This document shows, in pieces, positions 26,959-34,099 of a stretch of 56,724 nt of DNA; positions within the stretch are counted from its first letter, which is position 1, and every line of letters begins with the position of its first letter. A program made the translations under genes and the position numbers. The notes beneath the pieces were generated by a model. That model saw only the letters and a program-made list of their open reading frames with translations. It was not told the origin of the DNA and searched no databases. The DNA comes from an uncultured Clostridia bacterium. Lineage in GTDB: Bacteria > Bacillota > Clostridia > UBA1381. The stretch lies in contig CALXRY010000228.1 in assembly GCA_944390955.1 (NCBI GenBank), forward strand, positions 1 to 56,724, in the 5' to 3' direction.

Positions 26959-27639
26959 CTACACTATCTTATACCCTATTCCCCATACTACCTTCAGATA
27001 CCGCGGCTCCTTAGGGTTTATCTCTATCTTTTCCCGTATGTGCCGCACATGCACCGCTATCGTGCTGTCGCCGACCGCGCTCTCCTCGTTCCAGACGTTC
27101 CGATAAATATCCTCCGACGAGAACACTCTGCCGCGGTTCCTGCACAGCAGCTCGAGTATCTTATACTCTATCGGCGTGAGCCTTACCGGCTCTCCGTCGA
27201 CCGTGACCGTCTTTGCTTCGGTATCTATCTCGAGACCCTCTATCGTTATCTTTCCGGCTTTTTTCTCCATCGCGCCGAGCTGCGTATAGCGCCTGAGCTG
27301 CGATTTTACTCTTGCGACGAGCTCCGACGGATTAAACGGCTTTGTTATATAGTCGTCCGCGCCCGCCGTCAGCCCGAATATCTTGTCGGCGTCCTCCGAT
27401 TTTGCCGAGATCAGGATCACCGGTATGTTTTTTGTCTCGCGCAGCTTCATCAGTGTCTTTATACCGTCGAGCTTCGGCATCATTATATCAAGAAGCATCA
27501 GATGTATCTCATTCTCCGTCAGAAGCTCGAGCGCGTCTATGCCGTTATACGCCTTAAATACGCCGTAGCCCTCAGCCTCCAAAAAGATCGCGATACTGTC
27601 GACTATCTCCCTGTCGTCGTCAACTATCATAACGTTCAT
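26959..27639 (-). CDS. OmpR/PhoB-family response regulator
   Basis: A 226-residue DNA-binding regulator. Receiver domain: acidic pocket VDDDRE (7-12), phosphorylated Asp in LLDIMMPKLDG (D51), and conserved Lys in LISAKSED. C-terminal winged helix: LTPIEYKILELLCRNRGRVF and VAVHVRHIREKIE-like segment, ending YLKVVWGIGYKIV. The ATG at 27639 is chosen by the AAAGG site and by the usual MNVMIVDDD start. The upstream region has 11-base-spaced TTAAG-like repeats typical of binding sites for this family, suggesting autoregulation. Confidence 0.95.
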   Translation of the reverse strand: MNVMIVDDDREIVDSIAIFLEAEGYGVFKAYNGIDALELLTENEIHLMLLDIMMPKLDGIKTLMKLRETKNIPVILISAKSEDADKIFGLTAGADDYITKPFNPSELVARVKSQLRRYTQLGAMEKKAGKITIEGLEIDTEAKTVTVDGEPVRLTPIEYKILELLCRNRGRVFSSEDIYRNVWNEESAVGDSTIAVHVRHIREKIEINPKEPRYLKVVWGIGYKIV

Positions 27640-27680
27640 ACGCCTTTCCCCCTTTCCATATCTATATAGTAGCATGGTAT

Positions 27681-27712
27681 TTTTAAGATTTGGCTTATAA
27701 ATTTCTTAAGAT
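27681..27712 (-). promoter_or_regulatory. Direct repeats upstream of the response regulator
   Basis: On the minus strand the segment reads CTTAAGAAATT, TATAAGCCAAAT, CTTAAAAATACC: three TAAG/TAAA-type half-sites at 11-12 base spacing, 42 bases ahead of the start. Such spacing is typical of OmpR/PhoB-family binding sites. Confidence 0.4.
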
Positions 27713-27784
27713 TTTATTAATATTATGAATATGGTTTTAAGCTGCTTTGCAGAGTCCCGATGCAATTACGTGATAATCATAATA

Positions 27785-27812
27785 CAAAAAAACCGCAGAC
27801 GTTATTGCGGTT
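27785..27812 (-). terminator. Terminator behind the sulfatase gene and repeat B
   Basis: On the minus strand AACCGCA (27812-27806), an 8-base loop, TGCGGTT (27797-27791) followed by TTTTTT. It is about 280 bases past the sulfatase stop. Confidence 0.65.
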
Positions 27813-27852
27813 GAGCGAAAAACATCCCGGCCTTTTTATTGCTTTTTATCGA

Positions 27853-28088
27853 AAGCGGGTGCTCCGCCCCGAACCCCGGTCAAAGGGCGTTAATGCGAAC
27901 GCCCTTTGAAAACCCGCGCATAAACTTTTTCAAAAAAGTTTAATCAAAAACTTACAGCTCAGACACCCGCCATACCGTTCGCGTTCTTTGCAAATTGCAG
28001 GTCATCTCAAACCGGCGCGAACGGGCGGCGGAACTCGCTTAATGAAACTTTCGCTCCGCGAAAGTGATTTTAAAAATCGGCAGCCCCG
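27853..28088. repeat. Structured intergenic repeat, copy B
   Basis: Second copy of the element at 2667-2950, same orientation. Hairpins: 27880-27909 (arms TCAAAGGGCGTT / AACGCCCTTTGA), 27922-27941 (AAACTTTTT / AAAAAAGTTT), and 28047-28065 (ACTTTCGC-TCC-GCGAAAGT). The 75-base core (27954-28028) includes CCGTTCGCG, complementary to CGCGAACGG at its end, so the core can close on itself. Arms differ from copy A yet remain paired. The element ends at the base before the sulfatase stop codon. Confidence 0.8.
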
Positions 28089-30026
28089 TCAGTCCTCCTT
28101 GCGAGACAGCAGATAATACTCAAGGTCCCTGTACTGCCTTAATATATCCGGCTCGAGCACATCGTTTTCAAGCCATTCGCCGTCCTTGTTGTAATGCCCG
28201 AACGCATTGATCACGGGCACCTCCTCCTCGACCTTGTCAATAAAATTATTCACGCTGTTCTTTGGCAGTCCGGCGGTATCAAGCAGCAGGTTCTGAAGAT
28301 AATTTACGCTTGTAAATATCCCGTCCCGCTCCTCTATATCATAATTTGCCCAGATGAGGAACGGTACCGTATAACGCTTTACCATTTCTTCCCCCGATAC
28401 CTCGTCAAGGCTCTTGCCGTAGAGCTCCTCATAGAAGCCCTGCTCTATGCCGGGCTGGTGGTCGCCGAACAGCAGTATTACCGTGGGCTCGTCCCACTGC
28501 TCAAACCAGTCTATCAGCTCGCCGAAGGCTATGTCGCTCTCTCTTATAAGCGAAAGATACTGCTCCGCCTCGGGATATTCGCCCTGCATATCAAGAATAT
28601 TTACCGTGTCCTCCCATGTCCCGAGATTATACTTATAGCCGCCATGGTTCTGCATCGTGATGTTGAAGATGAACATCGGCTGACCCTCTTTTTTCTCGGT
28701 AAACTGATTGATCGCCGCACTATACGACGTTCTGTCGCTCATATAGCAGCGGATATATTCAAACTGGTTTTCGTCCTGATACTCGCCCATATTGTCCATG
28801 CTTATGAACCTGTCAAAGCCCATCAGTCCGTACACCTTTTCGCGGTTCCAGCCGCGCGCATAATACGGGTGCAGCGCTATATTTTCATAGCCAAGGCTCT
28901 TCAGATGCCCACATATCGAATACGGCTGAGGCGTAGTAAGATACTGAAGGTACGGCGCGCTGCCCTGCGGCAGAAGCCCCATCGTCATTCCGGTGAGAAA
29001 CTCAAACTCCGAATTACACGTATAACCGCCGAACGGTGAAACTACAAGCTGCCCCCTTACGGTGTTCTCCTTAAGGTTCCTTATAAACGGCATATAATCA
29101 ACGTCAGTTTCAAAATCTCCCACAACGCTCAGATCTGCAAGGCTCTCGTTCATCACAACAAGAATATTCGGCTTGTCCTGTGCCGGCTCCGTCCGGTTGT
29201 TTTCTGTCAGCAGCGCTTCCATTTCGCTTTCATTATAGCCGTCGGGCCTTTGCAGAGACATCCTGCGTACGTTTACATAAAAGCTTACGGCTATGCCGTG
29301 GGTATTGTTTGCGTGATACTGGTCAAAGAAATCCATTTCTATATCATCGAAGTTCATCATTCCGAACGGAATAGTCACAGCAAGGAAGAACGCACCGCCC
29401 GCCGCCGGGCATATGATGTTCTTGCGCTTAAACGTCAGCTTATATGAAAATTTCCATACCATTACAATAAAAAATATAGTGAGTATGCTTGCAAGGATTA
29501 TCGGATACCTGAGCCTGAACGTATACTGCTCCGCTACGTTCACCGCTGTACCTATCGCAAGGAAATCGCTCGGTATCAGCGGCGTTCCGCGGAATATCTG
29601 CACCACATAGCTTGCCAGCGTAAACAGATACGTTATTACAACGGTTATTATCGGCGCCCAGCGGATACTGCGTGTTATCGCAAAGAACAGCGCCATTATA
29701 GTGGTGTAGACAAGTATATTAAGAAAATATATTCCTATTGAATACTCCGCTATCCCGGCAAAAATTATCGACACCTGCATGCAGAGAAACGGCGTGAGGA
29801 CCATAGATGCTATCCCGGCGCAGCGCTTCATGACCGGACTGAAATCCACCTTGAGCGATATGAGCCCCCAGATACCAAGCACCATAACATAGCACATTAT
29901 ATAATCAAATGTGCTGAACTCTCCGCCCTTGACAAACAGGTCGGTATTCACGCTTATAAATGTCCACAGCGCAAGCGTTATGACGCTCGCGACTGCCACC
30001 TTCCAAATTTTATTAAGTGAAATCAT
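28089..30026 (-). CDS. LTA synthase-like phosphoglycerol transferase (sulfatase fold)
   Basis: Membrane enzyme that likely transfers phosphoglycerol from phosphatidylglycerol to a cell-surface acceptor. The 645-residue protein has about six membrane helices in its first 225 residues and a large extracytoplasmic sulfatase-fold domain: PNILVVMNESLADLSVVGDF (metal-binding Glu), GGYTCNSEFEFLTGMT (Thr at the LtaS nucleophile position, near residue 345), HPYYARGWNREKVY and LLFGDHQPGIEQ (metal ligands). Family members include LtaS and opgB/mdoB-type transferases; which acceptor is used cannot be decided. It has its own promoter. It is neighboured by a two-component system, which may respond to envelope state. 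Confidence 0.9.
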   Translation of the reverse strand: MISLNKIWKVAVASVITLALWTFISVNTDLFVKGGEFSTFDYIMCYVMVLGIWGLISLKVDFSPVMKRCAGIASMVLTPFLCMQVSIIFAGIAEYSIGIYFLNILVYTTIMALFFAITRSIRWAPIITVVITYLFTLASYVVQIFRGTPLIPSDFLAIGTAVNVAEQYTFRLRYPIILASILTIFFIVMVWKFSYKLTFKRKNIICPAAGGAFFLAVTIPFGMMNFDDIEMDFFDQYHANNTHGIAVSFYVNVRRMSLQRPDGYNESEMEALLTENNRTEPAQDKPNILVVMNESLADLSVVGDFETDVDYMPFIRNLKENTVRGQLVVSPFGGYTCNSEFEFLTGMTMGLLPQGSAPYLQYLTTPQPYSICGHLKSLGYENIALHPYYARGWNREKVYGLMGFDRFISMDNMGEYQDENQFEYIRCYMSDRTSYSAAINQFTEKKEGQPMFIFNITMQNHGGYKYNLGTWEDTVNILDMQGEYPEAEQYLSLIRESDIAFGELIDWFEQWDEPTVILLFGDHQPGIEQGFYEELYGKSLDEVSGEEMVKRYTVPFLIWANYDIEERDGIFTSVNYLQNLLLDTAGLPKNSVNNFIDKVEEEVPVINAFGHYNKDGEWLENDVLEPDILRQYRDLEYYLLSRKED

Positions 30027-30055
30027 TTCCTACTCCAATACTGTCATAATAGATT

Positions 30056-30084
30056 ATTTTATCACATTTCTTTTACATATGCAA
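30056..30084 (-). promoter_or_regulatory. sigma-A promoter of the phosphoglycerol transferase gene
   Basis: TTGCAT (30084-30079), 17-base spacer, TAAAAT (30061-30056) on the minus strand; the start codon at 30026 is about 30 bases on. Confidence 0.75.
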
Positions 30085-30133
30085 GAGTAAATTTACATAA
30101 ATATTACGATGGCAAAAACAGGATACACCATTC

Positions 30134-30167
30134 AAAAAGCGTCTGCCGTGTATGACAGACGCTTTTT
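30134..30167 (-). terminator. Terminator after rhaM
   Basis: AAAAAGCGTCTG (30134-30145) and CAGACGCTTTTT (30156-30167) form a perfect 12-bp stem with a 10-base loop and a T run on the minus strand, 77 bases past the rhaM stop. Confidence 0.85.
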
Positions 30168-30243
30168 AAGCAATGCTTAATGTATTTTTGTGAGGTTATC
30201 AATATTATAACCCGATGTTTGCGGTTTTATTCCCAAAAACTTA

Positions 30244-30558
30244 TCAGTCAAGATGGAAAACCGGGTGCAGATCGATCGAAACAGGGCTGTTGTCGGGGTT
30301 CGTTTCCATAATGTCAGCCATAAAATCCCACCATTTGCGGTTTATCGCAGTATCCGAGCCCTTTGCCCAAAGCTCCTCGTCCTCGATCTCTATGTAGCCG
30401 TAGAGCACCATCGTTTCCTCGTCAAGGAATATCGAATAATTCCTGCCGCCGTGCTCATGGATCATGTCTTTCATTTCAGGCCACAGCTCGTTATGGCGCT
30501 TTTCGTACTCAGCCGCCATTCCGTCGTAAAGCTTCATCTTAAAACCTTTTCTTATCAT
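30244..30558 (-). CDS. rhaM: L-rhamnose mutarotase (RhaM/DUF718)
   Basis: Interconverts the alpha and beta anomers of L-rhamnose. The 104-residue protein shows the family pattern of a small ferredoxin-like barrel: KLYDGMAAEYEKRHNELWPEM with the catalytic-type His, NYSIFLDEETMVLYGYIEIE, and the C-terminal NRKWWDFMADIMETNPDNSP followed by LHPVFHLD. It follows fhs by 54 bases. No rhamnose isomerase or kinase is in the window, but a rhamnogalacturonan lyase lies 3.5 kb away. ATG 30558 is the family-like start, although ATG 30537 (MKLYDG) is also possible. Confidence 0.92.
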   Translation of the reverse strand: MIRKGFKMKLYDGMAAEYEKRHNELWPEMKDMIHEHGGRNYSIFLDEETMVLYGYIEIEDEELWAKGSDTAINRKWWDFMADIMETNPDNSPVSIDLHPVFHLD

Positions 30559-30612
30559 CTCTTTTTCTCTCCTTATTTATATTATTAACGGGGCGTCCCC
30601 GCTTTGCTCCTA

Positions 30613-32283
30613 TCAGAACAAGCCGTAAATAACTCCGTCGTTATCGACGTCTATCCGCTCTGCAGCTGGTGACTTCGGAAGTCCCGGCATCGTCATTATG
30701 TCTCCCGTTTCGGCGACTATAAACCCCGCGCCGTTAGATACTCTTACGGTGCTGACAGTGACCGTAAAGCCCTCGGGGCGTCCGAGAAGCGACGGATCGT
30801 CGGAAAGCGAATACTGAGTTTTCGCCATACAGACAGGCTTTTTGTCAAGCCCGAGCTGCTCGAGCCGCGCTATCTGCTTTTTTGCTCTTGCAGTGTATTC
30901 CACGCCGTCACCGCCGTATATTTTCTTTACTATAGCTTCTATTTTATTCTGTATCGTATCATCGACGTCATAAACCGGATGGTATTCCGCTTTGGTCGAG
31001 GCTATTGCGCTGAGCACCTTCTCCGCCAGCTCAAGACCGCCTTCGCCGCCCTTGGCAAAGACCTCCGACAGCGCGCATTCCGCTCCCCATTCGCGGCACA
31101 TGCTTATCACAGTATCGAGCTCCGCATCGGTATCGGTATCAAAGCGGTTCACGGCAACGACTACCGGTGCGCCGAACGCCTGCATATTTTCTATATGCTT
31201 CTGAAGATTGCCCATTCCGGCTTTGAGAGCCTCGACATTTTCCTCTTTCAGAGCATCCTTTTTCACTCCGCCGTTATATTTCAGCGCCCTTACGGTCGCA
31301 ACGATCACCACAGCGTTGGGGTGTATCCCGGCAAAGCGGCATTTTATGTCCATAAATTTTTCCGCGCCGAGATCGGCTCCGAAGCCCGCCTCTGTCACCG
31401 TATAGTCTGCAAGCTTCATCGCAAGCTTTGTCGCCTGTATGCTGTTGCAGCCGTGCGCGATATTCGCGAACGGTCCGCCGTGGATAAGGCACGGAGTATG
31501 CTCGAGCGTCTGCACAAGATTCGGCTTCATCGCATCCTTAAGGAGCACCGCCATTGCGCCCTCGGCCTTTAGCTCACGCGCATATACCGGCTCTCCGCTT
31601 CTGTTATAGCCTATGATTATATCACCGAGGCGCTTTTTCAGATCATCGATATCGAGTGCAAGGCACAGTATCGCCATTATCTCCGACGCCACGGTTATCA
31701 TAAAGCCGTCCTCGCGCGGAACGCCGTTTATCTTGCCGCCCATGCCGACAACGATCTTTCTCAATGCGCGGTCGTTCATATCGACGGCTCTTTTCCATAC
31801 TATATTCGATACGTCAAGGTCAAGCGCGTTTCCCTGATGGATATGGTTGTCTATCATAGCCGAAAGGAGATTGTTCGCCGCAGTTATGGCGTGCATATCG
31901 CCCGTAAAATGCAGATTTATGTCCTCCATCGGCACGACCTGTGCATATCCGCCGCCTGCAGCTCCGCCCTTCAGACCCATGACCGGTCCGAGCGACGGCT
32001 CACGCAGAGCAAGCATAACGCTCTTACCCATTTTTGAAAGAGCATCGCCCAGGCCTATCGTCGTAGTCGTCTTCCCCTCGCCTGCCGGAGTGGGATTTAT
32101 CGCCGTGACGAGCACGAGCTTGCCGTCCTTCCTGCCGCTGAATTCAGAATAGACCTCGCGCCCGAGCTTTGCCTTGTACTTGCCGTAATATTCAATATCC
32201 TCCTCGCGTATGCCGACCTTAGCGGCTATCTCGCGTATATGAAGCATTTTGGCCTGTCTTGCTATTTCAATATCTGTCATCAT
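30613..32283 (-). CDS. fhs: Formate-tetrahydrofolate ligase
   Basis: Joins formate and tetrahydrofolate at the cost of ATP to give 10-formyl-THF, feeding one-carbon metabolism and the methyl branch of the Wood-Ljungdahl route when present. The 556-residue protein has [20 protein letters not shown] (from residue 63), [56 protein letters not shown] and the C-terminal [19 protein letters not shown] use the first ATG of an ATGATG pair at 32283, behind AAAGGAGG. Other Wood-Ljungdahl genes are not in this window, so acetogenesis cannot be inferred. Confidence 0.97.
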   Translation of the reverse strand: MMTDIEIARQAKMLHIREIAAKVGIREEDIEYYGKYKAKLGREVYSEFSGRKDGKLVLVTAINPTPAGEGKTTTTIGLGDALSKMGKSVMLALREPSLGPVMGLKGGAAGGGYAQVVPMEDINLHFTGDMHAITAANNLLSAMIDNHIHQGNALDLDVSNIVWKRAVDMNDRALRKIVVGMGGKINGVPREDGFMITVASEIMAILCLALDIDDLKKRLGDIIIGYNRSGEPVYARELKAEGAMAVLLKDAMKPNLVQTLEHTPCLIHGGPFANIAHGCNSIQATKLAMKLADYTVTEAGFGADLGAEKFMDIKCRFAGIHPNAVVIVATVRALKYNGGVKKDALKEENVEALKAGMGNLQKHIENMQAFGAPVVVAVNRFDTDTDAELDTVISMCREWGAECALSEVFAKGGEGGLELAEKVLSAIASTKAEYHPVYDVDDTIQNKIEAIVKKIYGGDGVEYTARAKKQIARLEQLGLDKKPVCMAKTQYSLSDDPSLLGRPEGFTVTVSTVRVSNGAGFIVAETGDIMTMPGLPKSPAAERIDVDNDGVIYGLF

Positions 32284-32355
32284 AGCTATTCCTCCTTTTT
32301 TCTGCCGTACTCTCAAATGTATCGTCCGCCTGAAATTCCTTACCTAAACTCAAAT

Positions 32356-32381
32356 AGAGCTGAGCCGAGCAGCCCAACTCT
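32356..32381 (-). promoter_or_regulatory. Hairpin between coiled-coil gene and fhs
   Basis: On the minus strand AGAGTTGGGC (32381-32372) can pair with GCTCAGCTCT (32365-32356), including two G-T wobbles, with a 6-base loop. It is about 20 bases past the coiled-coil gene stop and about 75 ahead of fhs. It may be a weak terminator or leader element; it is not a tetrahydrofolate riboswitch that I can recognise. Confidence 0.35.
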
Positions 32382-32400
32382 GATTTTTGTTTTTCAGCTG

Positions 32401-32856
32401 TTAATTGTTCGAGAAATAGCCTCTGTCTTCTCTTACCTTTCTCAGGAGAAGGTCAAGACGGTGCTCAACATCGTTCAGTACATCGTCAACATACTGGTCG
32501 GTGTCGGTTTTGATTTCCATGGCCTTTTTCTGCGCCTCGTTTACCAGCTCATTTGCCTGCTCATATGCACACTTTGTAATCTCATGCTCATCTATGAGCT
32601 GCATCTGGGTCTCCTCGGCATTCTTCTGGATGGTCTCGGCTCTATTTTCCGCCTCGCTAAGAATCCGCTGTCTTTCTTCCTTTACCCACTTAGCTTCCTT
32701 CATTTCATCAGGGTATACCAAACGGATCTCCTGGATATAATCGAGCAGCTCATCCTTGTCAAGCATTACCTTTCCGGTCAGAGGAACAGCTGATGCTTTT
32801 TCGATAGTCTCCTCCATCATATCGATGATTTCCATGATATCCATATCCATGTCCAT
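32401..32856 (-). CDS. Conserved coiled-coil protein of unknown function
   Basis: 151 residues, starting with an odd MDMDMDIME run and followed by a helical segment (EIIDMMEETIEKASAVPLTG), the VMLDKDELLDYIQEIRLVYPDE motif, and a long coiled coil (about 50-145: EERQRILSEAENRAETIQK, NELVNEAQKKAMEIKTD). It resembles small clostridial proteins often annotated as ATPase or V-type ATPase subunit H because of the coiled coil alone; that label is not functional evidence. It lies 20 bases after coaD. The VMLDKDELLDYI start recalls DivIVA/SepF-neighbour cell-division accessory proteins, but this is weak. Function unknown. Confidence 0.75.
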   Translation of the reverse strand: MDMDMDIMEIIDMMEETIEKASAVPLTGKVMLDKDELLDYIQEIRLVYPDEMKEAKWVKEERQRILSEAENRAETIQKNAEETQMQLIDEHEITKCAYEQANELVNEAQKKAMEIKTDTDQYVDDVLNDVEHRLDLLLRKVREDRGYFSNN

Positions 32857-32876
32857 CTTTTTTCCTTCCTTTCAGC

Positions 32877-33356
32877 CTATTTATATTTTTCTTGTATTTT
32901 GTTTATTATGCTGCCCGGTACAAGTCCGGTCAGATCTCCCTTAAATCCCGCAAGCTCCTTTACCATGCTGGAACTTATGTACGAATACTTTGTGTCCGTC
33001 ATCATGAACATAGTTTCGTACTCGGGATTAAGCGCCTTGTTCAAAAGCGCCATCTGGAATTCATACTCAAAATCCGCTACGGTCCTCAGTCCCTTTATTA
33101 TAACAGTAGCGTCTTTGGCCTTGGCAAACTCCACCAAAAGCCCTGTGAAGCTCTCGACCTCAACGTTTCCTATACCGGCCGTTACCGATCTTATCATATC
33201 GACTCTTTCCTCCGGCGTGAAAACTGGGTTCTTTCCGCCGTTGCACAGAACTCCGACGATCACCTTATCATAAAGTCTGCTCGCACGGCAGATAACATCC
33301 AGATGACCGTTTGTGATCGGATCAAAGCTTCCCGGATAAATTGCTATTCTTTCCAT
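32877..33356 (-). CDS. coaD: Phosphopantetheine adenylyltransferase
   Basis: Catalyses the fourth step of coenzyme A synthesis: 4'-phosphopantetheine plus ATP gives dephospho-CoA. The 159-residue protein has the nucleotidyltransferase motif PGSFDPITNGHLD (8-20), IIKGLRTVADFEYEFQMA, and the YSYISSSMVKELAGF motif near the C-terminus. The ATG lies 35 bases inside the end of rsmD, with AAAGGA 8 bases ahead; the rsmD-coaD pair is a common Firmicutes arrangement. Confidence 0.97.
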   Translation of the reverse strand: MERIAIYPGSFDPITNGHLDVICRASRLYDKVIVGVLCNGGKNPVFTPEERVDMIRSVTAGIGNVEVESFTGLLVEFAKAKDATVIIKGLRTVADFEYEFQMALLNKALNPEYETMFMMTDTKYSYISSSMVKELAGFKGDLTGLVPGSIINKIQEKYK

Positions 33357-33903
33357 CAGTCCATTCCTTTTTTCTGTATACTGTGATATACGTTCTTCCG
33401 TATTTTCTCTGTTTTATAATCTCCAGGCCGTCGGCCTCTCCGAAAAAATCCGTATAGTCGCTCTCAAGCACAGCAATACCGTCCTCACTCAAAATGTCAT
33501 TTTCTGAAATCCCCCTGAGCGCGGGCTCTATAAAGCCCTTATTATACGGCGGGTCAAGAAAAACTATGTCAAAGCTGCGCCCGCACCTTCTGAGATATTC
33601 AAAGCTGTCGCCGTTCAGTATTTCGCATTTATCCGTATAATTAAGAGTCTGCGCATTTTTTCTTATAATATCCACCGCGTGCCTGTCCTTGTCGATACAC
33701 ACAGCATGCGCCGCGCCTCTCGAGAGCGCCTCAAACGAAAGAGCCCCGCTCCCGCCAAACATATCAAGCACCTCGGCACCTGAAATATATTCCTGAATGA
33801 GATTAAACACCGACTCCTTGACTCTGTCGGTCGTCGGGCGTATATCCATGCCCTTGAACTCCAAAAGCCTTCGTCCGCGGTGCTCCCCGGATATTATTCT
33901 CAT
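33322..33903 (-). CDS. rsmD: 16S rRNA m2G966 methyltransferase RsmD
   Basis: Methylates N2 of G966 in 16S rRNA. The 193-residue protein opens with MRIISGEHRGRRL and DIRPTTDRVKESVFN, has the SAM-binding loop LDMFGGSGALSFEALSRGA (46-64) and the catalytic DPPY (117-120) in FDIVFLDPPYNKGF. GGAGG stands 8 bases ahead of ATG 33903. It is the first gene after a good promoter and leads the coaD group. Confidence 0.95.
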   Translation of the reverse strand: MRIISGEHRGRRLLEFKGMDIRPTTDRVKESVFNLIQEYISGAEVLDMFGGSGALSFEALSRGAAHAVCIDKDRHAVDIIRKNAQTLNYTDKCEILNGDSFEYLRRCGRSFDIVFLDPPYNKGFIEPALRGISENDILSEDGIAVLESDYTDFFGEADGLEIIKQRKYGRTYITVYRKKEWTDGKNSNLSGKL

Positions 33904-33929
33904 GCGTATTCCTCCGCGTTATACACTAT

Positions 33930-33958
33930 ATTCTATCCTAAATTTTCAAAAAGGTCAA
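33930..33958 (-). promoter_or_regulatory. sigma-A promoter of the rsmD-coaD operon
   Basis: TTGACC (33958-33953), 17-base spacer, TAGAAT (33935-33930) on the minus strand, about 27 bases ahead of the rsmD start. Two copies of CAAAAGTATT lie further upstream. Confidence 0.75.
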
Positions 33959-34063
33959 CACCCTTTGCGATTTTTCTCTAAAAATCACAAAATGAAAATA
34001 CTTTTGTAATACTTTTGATACAATATTACAGAAATATTTCAAAAACGATTCAATATTATGGAA

Positions 34064-34091
34064 GCAAATCCGGTCTTTCGACCGGATCTGC
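34064..34091 (-). terminator. Hairpin after the rhamnogalacturonan lyase gene
   Basis: GCAAATCCGGTC (34064-34075) pairs with GACCGGATCTGC (34080-34091), one mismatch, four-base loop. On the minus strand the loop is GAAA. The T run after it is weak, so termination strength is uncertain. Confidence 0.5.
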
Positions 34092-34099
34092 CGGTAAAT

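Larger units (their letters stand above)
27640..28088. other. Intergenic stretch with repeat B and terminator
   Basis: No gene in these 449 bases. It contains PhoB-like repeats ahead of the response regulator (27681-27712), the sulfatase terminator (27785-27812) and copy B of the structured repeat (27853-28088), which lies between the sulfatase stop and its terminator, so it is probably transcribed as a 3' untranslated region. Confidence 0.7.

Noticed and set aside
32284-32400. Tetrahydrofolate riboswitch ahead of fhs
   Set aside because: The leader has one wobble-containing hairpin but none of the conserved THF aptamer segments I know.
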